Below, one piece after another: positions 6,559-13,667 of a DNA stretch of 20,681 nucleotides (its first letter is position 1; each line of letters starts with the position of its first letter). Under the pieces are notes generated by a model. It did not search any database and was not told the origin of the DNA. It saw only the letters and a list, made by a program, of their open reading frames with translations. Made by a program: the position numbers and the translations under genes. Source of the stretch: JBKJML01 sp046596415 (GTDB lineage Bacteria > Actinomycetota > Thermoleophilia > Gaiellales > Gaiellaceae); NCBI GenBank assembly GCA_046596415.1, contig JBKJML010000019.1, positions 1 through 20,681 of the forward strand. The letters run 5' to 3'.

Positions 6559-7317
6559 ATGACGTTCGAGGTCGCCGCTGAAGCCTACGACCGATTCATG
6601 GGGCGATATTCGACCCAGCTCGCACCCCAGCTGGCCGATTTCGGCGAGATCGCTGCAGGGCAACGGGTGTTGGACGTGGGCTGCGGCCCGGGCGCGCTCA
6701 CTAGCGAGCTCGTTCGGCGGCTCGGCGGCGAGGCGGTCACGGCGGTCGACCCATCCGAGCCCTTCGTCGCCGCGACCAAAGCGCGCCACCCGACGGCCGA
6801 GGTGCGCCGCGCATCGGCCGAGCACCTTCCCTTCGACAACGGCGTCTTCGACGCGGCACTCGCACAGCTCGTGGTGCATTTCATGGCCGATCCCGTAGCC
6901 GGGCTGCGCGAGATGGCGCGCGTGACCCGCCCCGGCGGAGCGGTCGCAGCGTGCGTCTGGGACCATGCCGGCGATCGCACACCGTTGGCCGCGTTCTGGC
7001 AGGCCGCCCGCGAGCTCGATCCCGGAGCGGAAGGCGAAGCCGCGCTTGCTGGAGCCCGCGAGGGACACCTCGGCGAGCTGTTTGCTGAGGCAGGGCTGTC
7101 GTCGGTGCAGGAGACGACCGTCGAGGCGTCGCTCGAGTTCTCGCGTTTCGAGGAGTGGTGGGATCCGTTCACCCTCGGCGTCGGCCCTGCCGGCGCCTAT
7201 GTCACGAAGCTCAGCGACTCGGCTCGCGGTCGTTTACGAGAGCGCTGTCTGCAACTCCTGGGACCTGCGCGTTTCACCGTCGACGCGACGGCATGGACAG
7301 CCCGCGGCTCGGTCTGA
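6559..7317 (+). CDS. Class I SAM-dependent methyltransferase
   Basis: The 252-aa protein has a Methyltransf_11-type core: motif I VLDVGCGPG (37-45), the acidic residue after strand 2 (AVDPS, D64), then AEHLPFDNGVFDAAL and a post-motif segment GLREMARVTRPGGAVAACVWD. The N-terminus (AAEAYDRFMGRYS) is typical of this family. It moves a methyl group from SAM to an unidentified small molecule. ATG 6559 is preferred because of the TANNNT box 7 nt upstream. ATG 6550 would add three residues. Confidence 0.88.
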   Translation: MTFEVAAEAYDRFMGRYSTQLAPQLADFGEIAAGQRVLDVGCGPGALTSELVRRLGGEAVTAVDPSEPFVAATKARHPTAEVRRASAEHLPFDNGVFDAALAQLVVHFMADPVAGLREMARVTRPGGAVAACVWDHAGDRTPLAAFWQAARELDPGAEGEAALAGAREGHLGELFAEAGLSSVQETTVEASLEFSRFEEWWDPFTLGVGPAGAYVTKLSDSARGRLRERCLQLLGPARFTVDATAWTARGSV

Positions 7318-7468
7318 GGTTCCTCGCCCCGTCCTTCCGCAGACTGCAGCCGGTTCGGGATCGGCCGGACGATCACGGTGTCGGCAACTTCGCTGATCTC
7401 GTCAGCCGGCAGGCCGGCCCGCGACGCATGCTCACGGAGACGCATCGCCCTAGCTCAACTTCGGTCCG

Positions 7469-7858
7469 CTACACCGCCGGGTCGAGGATGTCGGCGTGCT
7501 CGCGTTCGGGCGGCGTGCCGTAGACGTAGACGAGCAGGTCATCGTCCCCGTGGTTCGCAGTCTGGAGCGGTGTGCCCGGCTCGACGTGGATGAGCCCGCC
7601 GGCGGGCACGTCGCGGCGTTCCGGCGGTTCGCCGAGGTACATCGACAAGGTTCCCGCGAGCACGACGAACGTCTCCTCTTGGAGCTTGTGCCTGTGGCGG
7701 CGCCCGACGGCGCCGGGCTCGTACCGCCAGACGTTCGCGCGCGTGTGGGCGAAACCCGCCAGATCGGTCAGTTCAGCGACATGGCGCGCTGCCTCGCCGG
7801 GGCCGTGGTCGCGGGTCGTCCACTGAAACTCGTCCGGGCGGACCGCGCGAAAGGCCAT
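7469..7858 (-). CDS. Small cupin protein
   Basis: The 129-aa single-domain cupin has a full motif 1, G-RRHRHKLQEETFVVLAG, with metal ligands H55, H57 and E61 or E62. Motif 2 (HVEPGTPLQTANHG) has Q99 where His is usual, so one metal ligand may be replaced. Proteins of this type bind a metal and a small ligand, and the specific role is unknown. The start at 7858 is supported by a TANNNT box 6 nt upstream, giving a leaderless mRNA. The 151 nt between its stop and the convergent methyltransferase stop hold no gene I trust. Confidence 0.85.
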   Translation of the reverse strand: MAFRAVRPDEFQWTTRDHGPGEAARHVAELTDLAGFAHTRANVWRYEPGAVGRRHRHKLQEETFVVLAGTLSMYLGEPPERRDVPAGGLIHVEPGTPLQTANHGDDDLLVYVYGTPPEREHADILDPAV

Positions 7859-7864
7859 GGCGCC

Positions 7865-7870
7865 AGCCTA
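7865..7870 (-). promoter_or_regulatory. Putative -10 for leaderless cupin mRNA
   Basis: On the minus strand TAGGCT is followed by GGCGCC and then the ATG, a 6-nt gap. The same hexamer lies 8 nt before the ABM-like gene of the sensor-kinase operon. Confidence 0.45.
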
Positions 7871-8019
7871 GCGCCGGCCGTGCCCGCGGCCAAAGCACGG
7901 GACGGCGGTTACGCGAGCGGGTTGCCTAGCTCTCAAGCCTCGAGCCCCGCGACCGGCCCTCCCACGAGACGGTGTCCCGCACCAGACGCATCCTGGGCGG
8001 CTGCAAAGCACGCCTCGTG

Positions 8020-8047
8020 TGGGCCAGCGTCCGGGAATGTCACCTGA
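8020..8047 (+). repeat. 28-nt dispersed repeat, copy 1
   Basis: This copy begins TGGGCCAGCG and ends GGGAATGTCACCTGA. It has one change from the consensus (A for C in the CCCC run). It lies just 3' of the HIT gene stop, in the intergenic region. Confidence 0.85.
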
Positions 8048-8049
8048 CG

Positions 8050-8490
8050 TCAACCGTCGCCGAGGAAGCGGCGATCAGCGTTACTCATGGCGGCGGGATC
8101 GGGGCGTCGGTTATCGGGCTGGCGAAGCGGCCAGCGAATGCCCTGCGCTGCCTTCGGTTCGTCGGCGAAGCGCAGTAGCGCGTGCATGTGAGCGTGGGGG
8201 CCGCCGCCACCAGCGGCGTGACAGTTCCAGCCGATGTTGAATCCGTCAGGCCGGTACCGCTCGTCTAACAGGGGCCGGGCCGCGCGCAGAAGCTCGAACG
8301 TGGAGAGGATTTCGGCGGAGGTAAGGTCGAAGACCGCTGGTCGGTGAGCCTTCGGATAGGTCACGCCGCTTCCTCGTAGAAGATCGCCATCCAGATCCTC
8401 TTGGTTCTGGAACACGCATAGTTCGTCCTCCAGATAGAGGAAGGCCTTCGTGCTTAGCGCCTGGTCGCAGAAGATGCACTCACGCTCCAT
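8050..8490 (-). CDS. HIT-family protein
   Basis: The 146-aa protein has an N-terminal CIFC pair (C5, C8) as in zinc-binding HIT proteins. The histidine triad PHAHMHALLRF places H99, H101 and H103 in the H-x-H-x-H pattern. The preceding GFNIGWNCHAAGGGG loop matches the nucleotide-binding region of the family. HIT proteins hydrolyse or transfer nucleotide phosphates (Fhit, HINT or GalT-like); here a nucleotide hydrolase is likely but the substrate is unknown. The start ATG is at 8490-8488. A 28-nt repeat copy lies on either side of the gene, at its 3' end and 49 nt upstream. Confidence 0.88.
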   Translation of the reverse strand: MERECIFCDQALSTKAFLYLEDELCVFQNQEDLDGDLLRGSGVTYPKAHRPAVFDLTSAEILSTFELLRAARPLLDERYRPDGFNIGWNCHAAGGGGPHAHMHALLRFADEPKAAQGIRWPLRQPDNRRPDPAAMSNADRRFLGDG

Positions 8491-8538
8491 GCCGGGTCAG
8501 GTATCGCAGTGGCACCCGCCTAACTGCGTGCCGTCGCC

Positions 8539-8566
8539 TGGGCCAGCGTGCGGGAATGTCCCCGAG
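8539..8566 (+). repeat. 28-nt dispersed repeat, copy 2
   Basis: The copy reads TGGGCCAGCG at its left end and GGGAATGTCCCC near the right, with GAG instead of TGA at the last positions and one change in the middle. It is intergenic between the divergent HIT and cupin genes. Confidence 0.8.
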
Positions 8567-8643
8567 CCGGGCTCGACAGGCAGCGTGTCAGCAACGGGCA
8601 AAACCGCGGCTCGGGGTGCGCGCGCTGCGAGCGCCCACCGCGT

Positions 8644-8649
8644 TATAGT
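8644..8649 (+). promoter_or_regulatory. Putative -10 box
   Basis: TATAGT matches TATAAT at five of six positions and lies 30 nt upstream of the GTG of the cupin gene. No clear -35 is visible at 16-18 nt spacing. Confidence 0.4.
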
Positions 8650-8679
8650 CGGGCATCAGTCGGAGCCGAAGGAGGCGCA

Positions 8680-9048
8680 GTGGAAGCGTTTACTCGCGAG
8701 ACGATGAGCGTCGCGATGGAGGGCGATGGTCTTGAGATTCGTATGGAGGAGGCCGGTGAGATGACGGTCGCGTTGTTCCGGCTGCCGGGCGGGACGGACA
8801 TGCGGCCGCTGCTGCAGGGGCTCGAAGGAGATGTATGCCAGTGCCCGCACTGGGGCTACATGCTGAAAGGAACCGTCCGCATGCACACGCCTAACGGGCC
8901 AAAGGACTACGAGGCGGGACAAGCGTTCTACTGGGCGCCGGGACACGCTCCCGAAGCGCTGGATGATGTGGAGTATGTCGACTTCTCGCCCACCCAAGAG
9001 CTGAACGCTGTGCTCGATCACGTCAAGCAGCAAACAGCAGCTTCCTAA
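8680..9048 (+). CDS. Cupin-like protein
   Basis: The 122-aa protein includes a segment CQCPHWGYMLKGTVRMHTPNG followed by YEAGQAFYWAPGHAPEAL and VEYVDFSPTQEL. This layout is common in a family of actinobacterial cupin-like proteins with a conserved CPHWGY motif. The His residues of CPHW and PGHAPE are likely metal or ligand contacts. Function is unknown. AAGGAGG (8669-8675) lies 4 nt before GTG 8680 and sets the start. ATG 8704 is the alternative. Confidence 0.78.
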   Translation: MEAFTRETMSVAMEGDGLEIRMEEAGEMTVALFRLPGGTDMRPLLQGLEGDVCQCPHWGYMLKGTVRMHTPNGPKDYEAGQAFYWAPGHAPEALDDVEYVDFSPTQELNAVLDHVKQQTAAS

Positions 9049-9060
9049 CCGCTGTTCTAG

Positions 9061-9074
9061 GGCCGGGCACGGCC
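9061..9074. terminator. Small hairpin after the cupin gene
   Basis: GGCCG, a GGCA loop and CGGCC form a 5-bp hairpin 12 nt after the stop. It has no T-tract and is only a weak terminator candidate. Confidence 0.25.
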
Positions 9075-9076
9075 GA

Positions 9077-9119
9077 CTGGGCGAGTGATCACGAATGGCG
9101 CCTGAAGGCGTGACGCCTT
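9077..9119 (+). repeat. Second-type repeat, copy 1, with perfect 15-nt palindrome
   Basis: CTGGGCGAGTGA (9077-9088) and GCCTGAAGGCG (9100-9110) recur, slightly changed, at 14029-14056. The segment ends in AAGGCGT-G-ACGCCTT (9105-9119), a perfect palindrome with 7-nt arms. Aligned without gaps, 9077-9105 also matches the 28-nt repeat with its preceding C at 20 of 29 positions, so the two families may be related. Confidence 0.5.
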
Positions 9120-9154
9120 GACTCCCGAAAAGGAACAAACGACCGTCATCCAGT

Positions 9155-9589
9155 TTGACTGAGTTTGTTGTCCCTACTGCTGGCGTAGTCGTCGCGCGCG
9201 GCGGCGCGGTACTGCTCGTCAGGCACGGGCCGGGCGCAGCACACCTGACGGGCGCATGGGGCATCCCTGCTGGCGGTATCGACGCCGGAGAAACGGCGCG
9301 CGCAGCTGCTGTCCGTGAACTCCGTGAAGAGACGGGTCTCGAAGTGGATCCCGCGGCCCTGGTCGAACTCCCAACGCTGTACAAGGCTCGGATCGTGCGC
9401 AAAGGCGGCGACGGACACTTCTCAGTCCGCGTGTTCGCCACACGAACCTACACCGGATCACCAACGTCGTCTGACGAGGGGACGCCTCAATGGGTGCCAC
9501 TGCGGGACGTACGTCAGCTTCAACGTCTTCTTCCGAACACCGCCGACATCGTCGAGGCTGCCGTCGCGCTGCTTCAGTCGCTCGGCTAG
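9155..9589 (+). CDS. Nudix hydrolase
   Basis: The 144-aa protein contains a complete Nudix box at residues 40-62: G40, E46, then R54-E-L-R-E-E-T-G-L, matching GX5EX7REUXEEXGU. Upstream strands (VVVARGGAVLLVRHG) and the GAWGIPAGG segment are typical. It hydrolyses a nucleoside diphosphate linked to another moiety, with divalent metal bound by the glutamates; the substrate is not predictable. The only start before the conserved region is TTG 9155, since the frame is closed by a TGA at 9119-9121. No close Shine-Dalgarno sequence is present. Copy 3 of the 28-nt repeat begins 12 nt after the stop. Confidence 0.88.
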   Translation: MTEFVVPTAGVVVARGGAVLLVRHGPGAAHLTGAWGIPAGGIDAGETARAAAVRELREETGLEVDPAALVELPTLYKARIVRKGGDGHFSVRVFATRTYTGSPTSSDEGTPQWVPLRDVRQLQRLLPNTADIVEAAVALLQSLG

Positions 9590-9601
9590 TTGGTGGTCGG
9601 C

Positions 9602-9629
9602 TGGGCCAGCGTCCGGGAATGTCCCCTGA
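9602..9629 (+). repeat. 28-nt dispersed repeat, copy 3
   Basis: This is a consensus copy, starting TGGGCCAGCG and ending GGGAATGTCCCCTGA. Its core GGGA-ATG-TCCC is a small inverted repeat. It lies just downstream of the Nudix stop. Confidence 0.9.
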
Positions 9630-9788
9630 GCACGAGACGTGGACGCTTCCTGCAGCGCGAGGTCGAGAATGCCTCCGAGGTCGCAGCCTTTGTCACACGT
9701 CGTGCTGATGCAATCGCTCAATGACCTCGCGGCACAGCTTGGGAGGGATGAGTGGGGCGGGGAGCGCGCTGTCGTTGACGCCGTCTAG
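9626..9788 (+). pseudogene. Possible frameshifted gene remnant
   Basis: Two short stretches look coding but lie in different frames. One reads FLQREVENASEVAAFVTRR and ends at TGA 9722-9724. The other reads MQSLNDLAAQLGRDEWGG and ends at TAG 9786-9788. They would join with one frameshift near 9710. There is no start codon at the 5' end, which merges into repeat copy 3. I do not recognise the family. The rest of the 256-nt gap between the Nudix and kinase genes shows nothing else. Confidence 0.2.
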
Positions 9789-9845
9789 GGCCGCAGCTTG
9801 AACCTCTGGCACTGGCCTCTGGTCGGATCGCTCGGCACAGGCACG

Positions 9846-11051
9846 CTACGTACGGACACTGGTGGTCGTGTCCGGTTGAAACGGCAGCTCGACGGAGAAG
9901 GCCGAGCCCTCGCCCTCGTACGAGGTCACCCAGATGCGGCCACCGAGCCGTTCGACGAGCTGGCGGCAGACGTAGAGGCCGAGGCCGGCTCCGCCGACAC
10001 CGCGAACCTGCTCCGCGTCGATCCGGTGGAACTTCTCGAAGATCCGTTCCCGTTCGTGGCTCGGGATTCCGATGCCGGCGTCGTGGATTCGGAAGAGCGC
10101 CTTTCCCGGTGTGCCGGTGACGAGGATGTCGATCTGGCCTCCGTCAGGGGAGAACCGGATCGCGTTGTCGATCAGGTTGGCCAGGACGTGCGCGAGCCGC
10201 CCGCGGTCCGTCGTGAGCAGCGGCAGAGCGTCTCCGTTCCCCCGTACCGAGATCTCGATGCCGTCGGGCAGGCTCGCGAAGCCGCCGGCGACCTCGCCGG
10301 CGAGTGCGAGCGGGTCGACTTGGGCGAGCTCGACGGCGAGCCCGCCGGACGCGATCTCGCTCGCGAGCAGTATCTCCGAGGTCACCTGACTCAGGCGCTC
10401 GCTGGCTGCGACGAGCGTCGTCAGGAATGGTTGCCGCTGGTCGCGGGTCAGGTCGAGATCGGCGCGCAGGAGAGTGACGGCGGTGCCGAAGATGCCCGCG
10501 AGCGGTGTCCTAAGCTCGTGCGCGATCGTGATCAGGAATCCCGTTCGGATGCGCTCGAGCTCCTTGAATCGATCGAGCTCGAGCAGGCGCCCGTTCTGCT
10601 CGTCCAGCGCGTCCCGCTGGCGCCCCACCTCGCGCCGGGTTTCGATCAGCTCCTGGTTCAGTGTCAGCAGCTCGCTGTTGAGGGTCTCTAGGTCGCGAAG
10701 AGCGGGCTGGGCGACCACGAGAGCGCCGTCGTCGAGCCGCCGCGCGCAGACCTCGTAATCGTCTGGCACGCCTTGCGCGTTCGGGAAGAGCCCGATCCGG
10801 AGGCACGACCACATGTCCGCGGCGTGGTCGAGGAGCTGGCGCAGAGCCGGTCGCTGCTCCTCGGGCGCGAGCTCGGAAAAATGGGTGCCGAGCAGCGCCC
10901 GGCCGGCGAGCTCGTCAGAGCGCTCGTTCACGCCGATGACAATCCCGTCGCGATCGAGCTCGGCGACGACGAGGTCTGCATGGTGCTGCAGATACTCCGC
11001 TAGCGGCGAAGCCAGATGTGCGATTGGCCTGTGGGTCGGCACGATGCTCAC
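9846..11051 (-). CDS. Cytosolic sensor histidine kinase with PAS-like domain
   Basis: The 401-aa protein has no membrane segment. A PAS-like region (about 20-117, LDRDGIVIGVNERSDELAG) is followed by a predicted coiled coil (about 118-170, with heptad-like LETLNSELLTLNQELI). The HisKA domain carries the phospho-acceptor H178 in AHELRTPLAG. HATPase_c has an N-box with N292 and N296, a G1 box D324-AGIG and a G2 box GVGGAGLGL (351-359). All catalytic motifs are intact. The start is GTG 11051, overlapping the upstream TGA by 4 nt, with GGAAAG 6 nt before it. It is last in the three-gene operon. No response regulator is nearby, so its partner is elsewhere or it signals in another way. Confidence 0.9.
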   Translation of the reverse strand: MSIVPTHRPIAHLASPLAEYLQHHADLVVAELDRDGIVIGVNERSDELAGRALLGTHFSELAPEEQRPALRQLLDHAADMWSCLRIGLFPNAQGVPDDYEVCARRLDDGALVVAQPALRDLETLNSELLTLNQELIETRREVGRQRDALDEQNGRLLELDRFKELERIRTGFLITIAHELRTPLAGIFGTAVTLLRADLDLTRDQRQPFLTTLVAASERLSQVTSEILLASEIASGGLAVELAQVDPLALAGEVAGGFASLPDGIEISVRGNGDALPLLTTDRGRLAHVLANLIDNAIRFSPDGGQIDILVTGTPGKALFRIHDAGIGIPSHERERIFEKFHRIDAEQVRGVGGAGLGLYVCRQLVERLGGRIWVTSYEGEGSAFSVELPFQPDTTTSVRT

Positions 11052-12124
11052 CGTAGCTTTCCGCCTGCGAGCCGTTCCCGCAAAGCATCGACGAAGCTCC
11101 CGGCGTCGGCGGCGAAGAGATCGGCGCCGAGACTCTCGGCCAGCGCACGGTCGCCGTGATACGCGTGACCGCCGACGGCGATCAGGGGCCGGTGCGGGAG
11201 CGCTCGGAGCCCCGCAACTGCCTCCGACGCCCTCGCCAGGTTCGAGGTGAGCGTGGTCGAGAGCGCAACGAGGTCGGGTCCGGCGCGGTCCACCAGCCGG
11301 ACAAGATCGCCGATCGGCGTCGACGCTCCGAGCTCGATCACGTTCCATCCGTCAGCCTCGAGGAAGTCGGCGACGAAGCGTGCGCCGACCGCGTGGAGCT
11401 CCCCCTCCGTGCCGGAGACGACCGCGGAGCGAGCAACGGGCGGCGGATGAGGCAAGGCGGCGGCGAGCTCGTGCAGCAGTGTCTGCGTCGTCGCGGTCGC
11501 GAGGTGCTCCTGCGCGATCGAGGCCTGACCGGTCTCCCAGAGCCGGCCGACCTCGTGGAGCGCGGGCTGGAGAACGTCGAGGTAGACGCTGCGGGCCGGT
11601 AAGCCGCTCGCAAGTGCCGCTTCGACGACACGGCGGGCGGCTGCGGGTCGGATGGCGAGCAACGCCTGCAGGTAGGCATCCCGTACGGGCGAGCCCGCAG
11701 GCGGCTCCCCGGCGCTCGCGCCGTCCCGCACCAGCGACGCGGCCGCCGCGAACCGTTCGACCAGGCCGACGGCGACGTCGGGGAGCTTCTCGGCGACGAC
11801 CTCGCCCGCGAGCTCGAGGTCGCGCGCGAGCCGCTCCTCAGGGAAGTCGCGGCTCGTCAGCACCCGGCGAAGCCAGTCGACGTTCCCGAGGAAGTTGGCT
11901 CCGCCGAACCGGACATCGTCGATCGCCCAGGCGAGGAGGTACGAGTTGTCGTGGATGCACCAGGCGGGACCCGCCGCTCCGTACCGCCCCTCCTCGTCGG
12001 CGAACTCGGCCCGGTAGCGTCTGCAGATCTCGGCGGCGAGCGGCTCGAGCTCGATCGCGAGATCGGGAGCAAGCTCGGCTGACGTCGGTGGCCTCGCACC
12101 GCCGGGCGGGCGCGGCGTCGTCAC
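11048..12124 (-). CDS. Cobalamin-binding sensor-like protein (B12-binding_2 plus B12-binding domains)
   Basis: The 358-aa protein has an unassigned N-terminal region (about 20-130). A helical B12-binding_2 cap (about 150-225) carries W196-x9-E206-H207, the W/EH motif of CarH-type photoreceptors. A Rossmann-like B12-binding domain (about 232-350) has E242-L-H244-AVG247 in place of DxHxxG, so His 244 would be the lower axial cobalt ligand, with Glu replacing Asp. There is no MerR DNA-binding domain and no methyltransferase domain. This points to a light or corrinoid sensor acting through protein contacts, most simply with the coupled kinase. The start is GTG 12124, overlapping the upstream stop by 4 nt. 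A role as corrinoid carrier protein is the alternative. Confidence 0.82.
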   Translation of the reverse strand: MTTPRPPGGARPPTSAELAPDLAIELEPLAAEICRRYRAEFADEEGRYGAAGPAWCIHDNSYLLAWAIDDVRFGGANFLGNVDWLRRVLTSRDFPEERLARDLELAGEVVAEKLPDVAVGLVERFAAAASLVRDGASAGEPPAGSPVRDAYLQALLAIRPAAARRVVEAALASGLPARSVYLDVLQPALHEVGRLWETGQASIAQEHLATATTQTLLHELAAALPHPPPVARSAVVSGTEGELHAVGARFVADFLEADGWNVIELGASTPIGDLVRLVDRAGPDLVALSTTLTSNLARASEAVAGLRALPHRPLIAVGGHAYHGDRALAESLGADLFAADAGSFVDALRERLAGGKLR

Positions 12125-12474
12125 CGCGCCACGACGTCGTACGTCTTCAGATGCTCGAGCCGCTCGAGCTCGATCGCGTCGAGCAGCGCGGGCGAGATCC
12201 GGCTGTGCGAGATCCGGTGCGCCTCACTGCGCATGTACTCGCTGAAGCAAGCACGGTCGCGCCAGCGGCTCACCATGATCACCTCGCCGGGATCTCGGTC
12301 AGACCTCCAGACCTCCAAGTCGAGAAAGCCGTCCGCCTCGTCCACGAGGTGAGCGCGCCCGCGAAAGGCGGCCACGAGCTCGTCTACCTGACCGGATTCG
12401 ACGCGCAGGCGGGAGAGCGACACATATGTCGCCGCCGACGATGCCGAGCCAGAGGAGCTGCGATTCCGGTCCAT
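12121..12474 (-). CDS. ABM/HmoB-like monooxygenase-fold protein
   Basis: The 117-aa protein has an antibiotic-biosynthesis-monooxygenase-like core from about residue 17: YVSLSRLRV, then GFLDLEVWRSD, a strand EVIMVSRWRDRACFSEYM and SEAHRISHSR with H86 and H90. Such ferredoxin-like dimers include heme-degrading and quinone-modifying enzymes. The roughly 15 residues before the domain are polar and unstructured. It is first in a three-gene operon with a cobalamin-binding protein and a histidine kinase, which suggests it acts on a tetrapyrrole or redox cofactor linked to the signal, but this is inference. The ATG at 12474 lies 8 nt after a TANNNT box. Confidence 0.75.
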   Translation of the reverse strand: MDRNRSSSGSASSAATYVSLSRLRVESGQVDELVAAFRGRAHLVDEADGFLDLEVWRSDRDPGEVIMVSRWRDRACFSEYMRSEAHRISHSRISPALLDAIELERLEHLKTYDVVAR

Positions 12475-12482
12475 GCCGTGCG

Positions 12483-12488
12483 AGCCTA
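12483..12488 (-). promoter_or_regulatory. Putative -10 of the sensor-kinase operon
   Basis: TAGGCT on the minus strand ends 8 nt before the ATG at 12474, implying a leaderless or nearly leaderless transcript. A weak TTCAGT (12511-12506) lies at -35 distance. Confidence 0.4.
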
Positions 12489-12751
12489 CGCTGTCCGGGG
12501 CCAGAACTGAATCGCGGGCCGGGCCAGCACGCCGCGAACGGAGCGAGCAGCGGGGCGGGCGACGGTCCGATTCGACGACGACAGCGGCGAGCGCCGCACC
12601 CCGATCCGCCTGACCTCTTCGCCGTCCAGACGCAGGACGGCTGGAGAATCCGCCAGCCCACGGCTCGTCCCGTCGGAGTTCTGAGGGTCGAGAGCCGCGA
12701 GGTGACACCCGCCCAGGCCACTGAGAGTTCGGGAATTCAACACGCCGATGA

Positions 12752-12850
12752 AAGACGAGGGAGACGCAAACCGAGGTCGCGGTCGCCGCGGAACACCTCC
12801 CAGGCAATCGCCACTACGCCGAAGGTTTCCCGCTCACCGACACTGCCTGA
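12752..12850 (+). pseudogene. Short coding-like remnant
   Basis: Between a TGA at 12749-12751 and a TGA at 12848-12850, one frame reads TQTEVAVAAEHLPGNRHYAE and ends GFPLTDTA. Its third positions are rich in G/C. It has no start codon and resembles the C-terminal tail of a larger protein, possibly an acyltransferase. That guess is weak. Confidence 0.2.
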
Positions 12851-12897
12851 TTCCTTCCCACCTCAATCCGATGCTGAACGGGACGACGATGCTGGCT

Positions 12898-12925
12898 TGG
12901 GCCAGCGTCCGTAAATGCCCCCCCG
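12898..12925 (+). repeat. 28-nt dispersed repeat, copy 4 (diverged)
   Basis: It starts TGGGCCAGCGTCCG like the consensus, but its centre is TAAATGCCCC in place of GGAATGTCCC and the last bases also differ. It lies about 90 nt upstream of the GYD gene. Confidence 0.75.
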
Positions 12926-13015
12926 AGGAGCGGGTGACGCGAGGCGTTGGGGCTCCTTGTGGGGTCATACTTCGATCACGGCGACTCGCTCGGGTCCCCG
13001 AACGGGAGGAACGGA

Positions 13016-13354
13016 ATGCCGCTCTATCTATCGAGGTTCAGCTACACGCCGGAGACATGGGCCAGGCTGATCGGTAACCCGGAGGACCGTCGAACAGCTG
13101 CTCAGCTGTACATCGAGTCGGTCGGTGGCAAGCTCCACGGGTTCTGGTACGCCTTCGGCAGTCACGATGGCTACTCCCTCTGGGAGGCGCCCGACAATGT
13201 GTCGATGGCTGCCGTTGCTCTGGCGATCGGTAGCGGCGGCGCGCTCAGCTCGTTAGAGACGACCGTCCTGATGACCGTCGACGAGACGATGGACGCCTTG
13301 CGCAAGGCCCAGGAGGTCCAGTACCGGGCACCCGCTACGGCAGCTGATTCCTGA
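13016..13354 (+). CDS. GYD-domain protein
   Basis: The 112-aa protein starts MPLYLSRFSYTPETWARLI, has AAQLYIESVGGKLHGFWYAFG, then GSHDGYSLWEAPD (48-60) and AVALAIGSGGALSSLETT. This is the layout of the GYD family (ferredoxin-like fold, function unknown). The signature segment usually reads G-x-x-D-x-x-x-x-x-x-x-PD. The start is clear: GGGAGGA at 13004-13010, 5 nt before the ATG. A perfect 6-bp hairpin follows the stop. It stands alone. Confidence 0.85.
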   Translation: MPLYLSRFSYTPETWARLIGNPEDRRTAAQLYIESVGGKLHGFWYAFGSHDGYSLWEAPDNVSMAAVALAIGSGGALSSLETTVLMTVDETMDALRKAQEVQYRAPATAADS

Positions 13355-13356
13355 CA

Positions 13357-13373
13357 CGTCTCTCAACGAGACG
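13357..13373 (+). terminator. Short hairpin after the GYD gene
   Basis: CGTCTC, a TCAAC loop and GAGACG form a perfect 6-bp hairpin 2 nt after the stop codon. There is no T-tract, so it may be a weak terminator or an mRNA end-protecting structure. Confidence 0.35.
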
Positions 13374-13390
13374 GATCTGGTCACTGAGGT

Positions 13391-13602
13391 CGATACGTCA
13401 CCGTCGCACTCGTCACGGAGTCGAAGACATCGCACTCACGCACGCCGGACCTGGACTCGTCGGCGCGCTCCTGATCGAACAGAACGACGAAGGGCTCGTC
13501 GGTCGCCGCTACCTCTCAGCCGAGTCGCTCGCGCTCCTCCTCGCCGACGAAGACGAGCATCACCCCGAGCGGGAGGAGGTGCCCGCCCTCCAGCCAGCCT
13601 GA
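13391..13602 (+). pseudogene. Frameshifted gene fragment
   Basis: The second part (from 13426 to TGA 13600-13602) reads DIALTHAGPGLVGALL, later RRYLSAESLALLLADEDE, with coding-like G/C third positions but no start codon. The first part, RYVTVALVTESK (13391-13426), lies in another frame. Adding one base near 13426 joins them smoothly. No start codon is found before it, so the 5' end is also lost or damaged. The family is unrecognised. This may be real decay or a one-base assembly error. Confidence 0.35.
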
Positions 13603-13667
13603 GCGTCACGTGGCATCCAGTGTTTCCGGCAGGAGCACGCTCTTCTGAATGTCGCCCGAGTTTCATG

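Larger units (their letters stand above)
12475..13015. other. Gene-poor stretch of about 540 nt
   Basis: Open frames occur on both strands, but none has recognisable domains or consistent codon bias. It holds the promoter of the minus-strand sensor operon, a short coding-like remnant at 12752-12850 and repeat copy 4 at 12898-12925. It ends with the ribosome binding site of the GYD gene at 13004-13010. Nothing else stands out. Confidence 0.5.

Noticed and set aside
7197..7445. Minus-strand 82-codon frame between the methyltransferase and the cupin
   Set aside because: Its first 30 codons (RLREHASRAGLPADEISEVA) look mildly coding, but the rest overlaps the end of a complete methyltransferase and turns basic and low-complexity. 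No ribosome site or family match was seen.
12426..12914. Plus-strand 162-codon frame upstream of the GYD gene
   Set aside because: It is rich in Arg, Ser and Pro with no domain, overlaps the ABM-like gene on the other strand and runs into repeat copy 4.
13643..13660. Possible sixth, degraded copy of the 28-nt repeat (TGAATGTCGCCCGAG)
   Set aside because: Only the GAATGTC core and a few flanking bases match, and the left half does not align.
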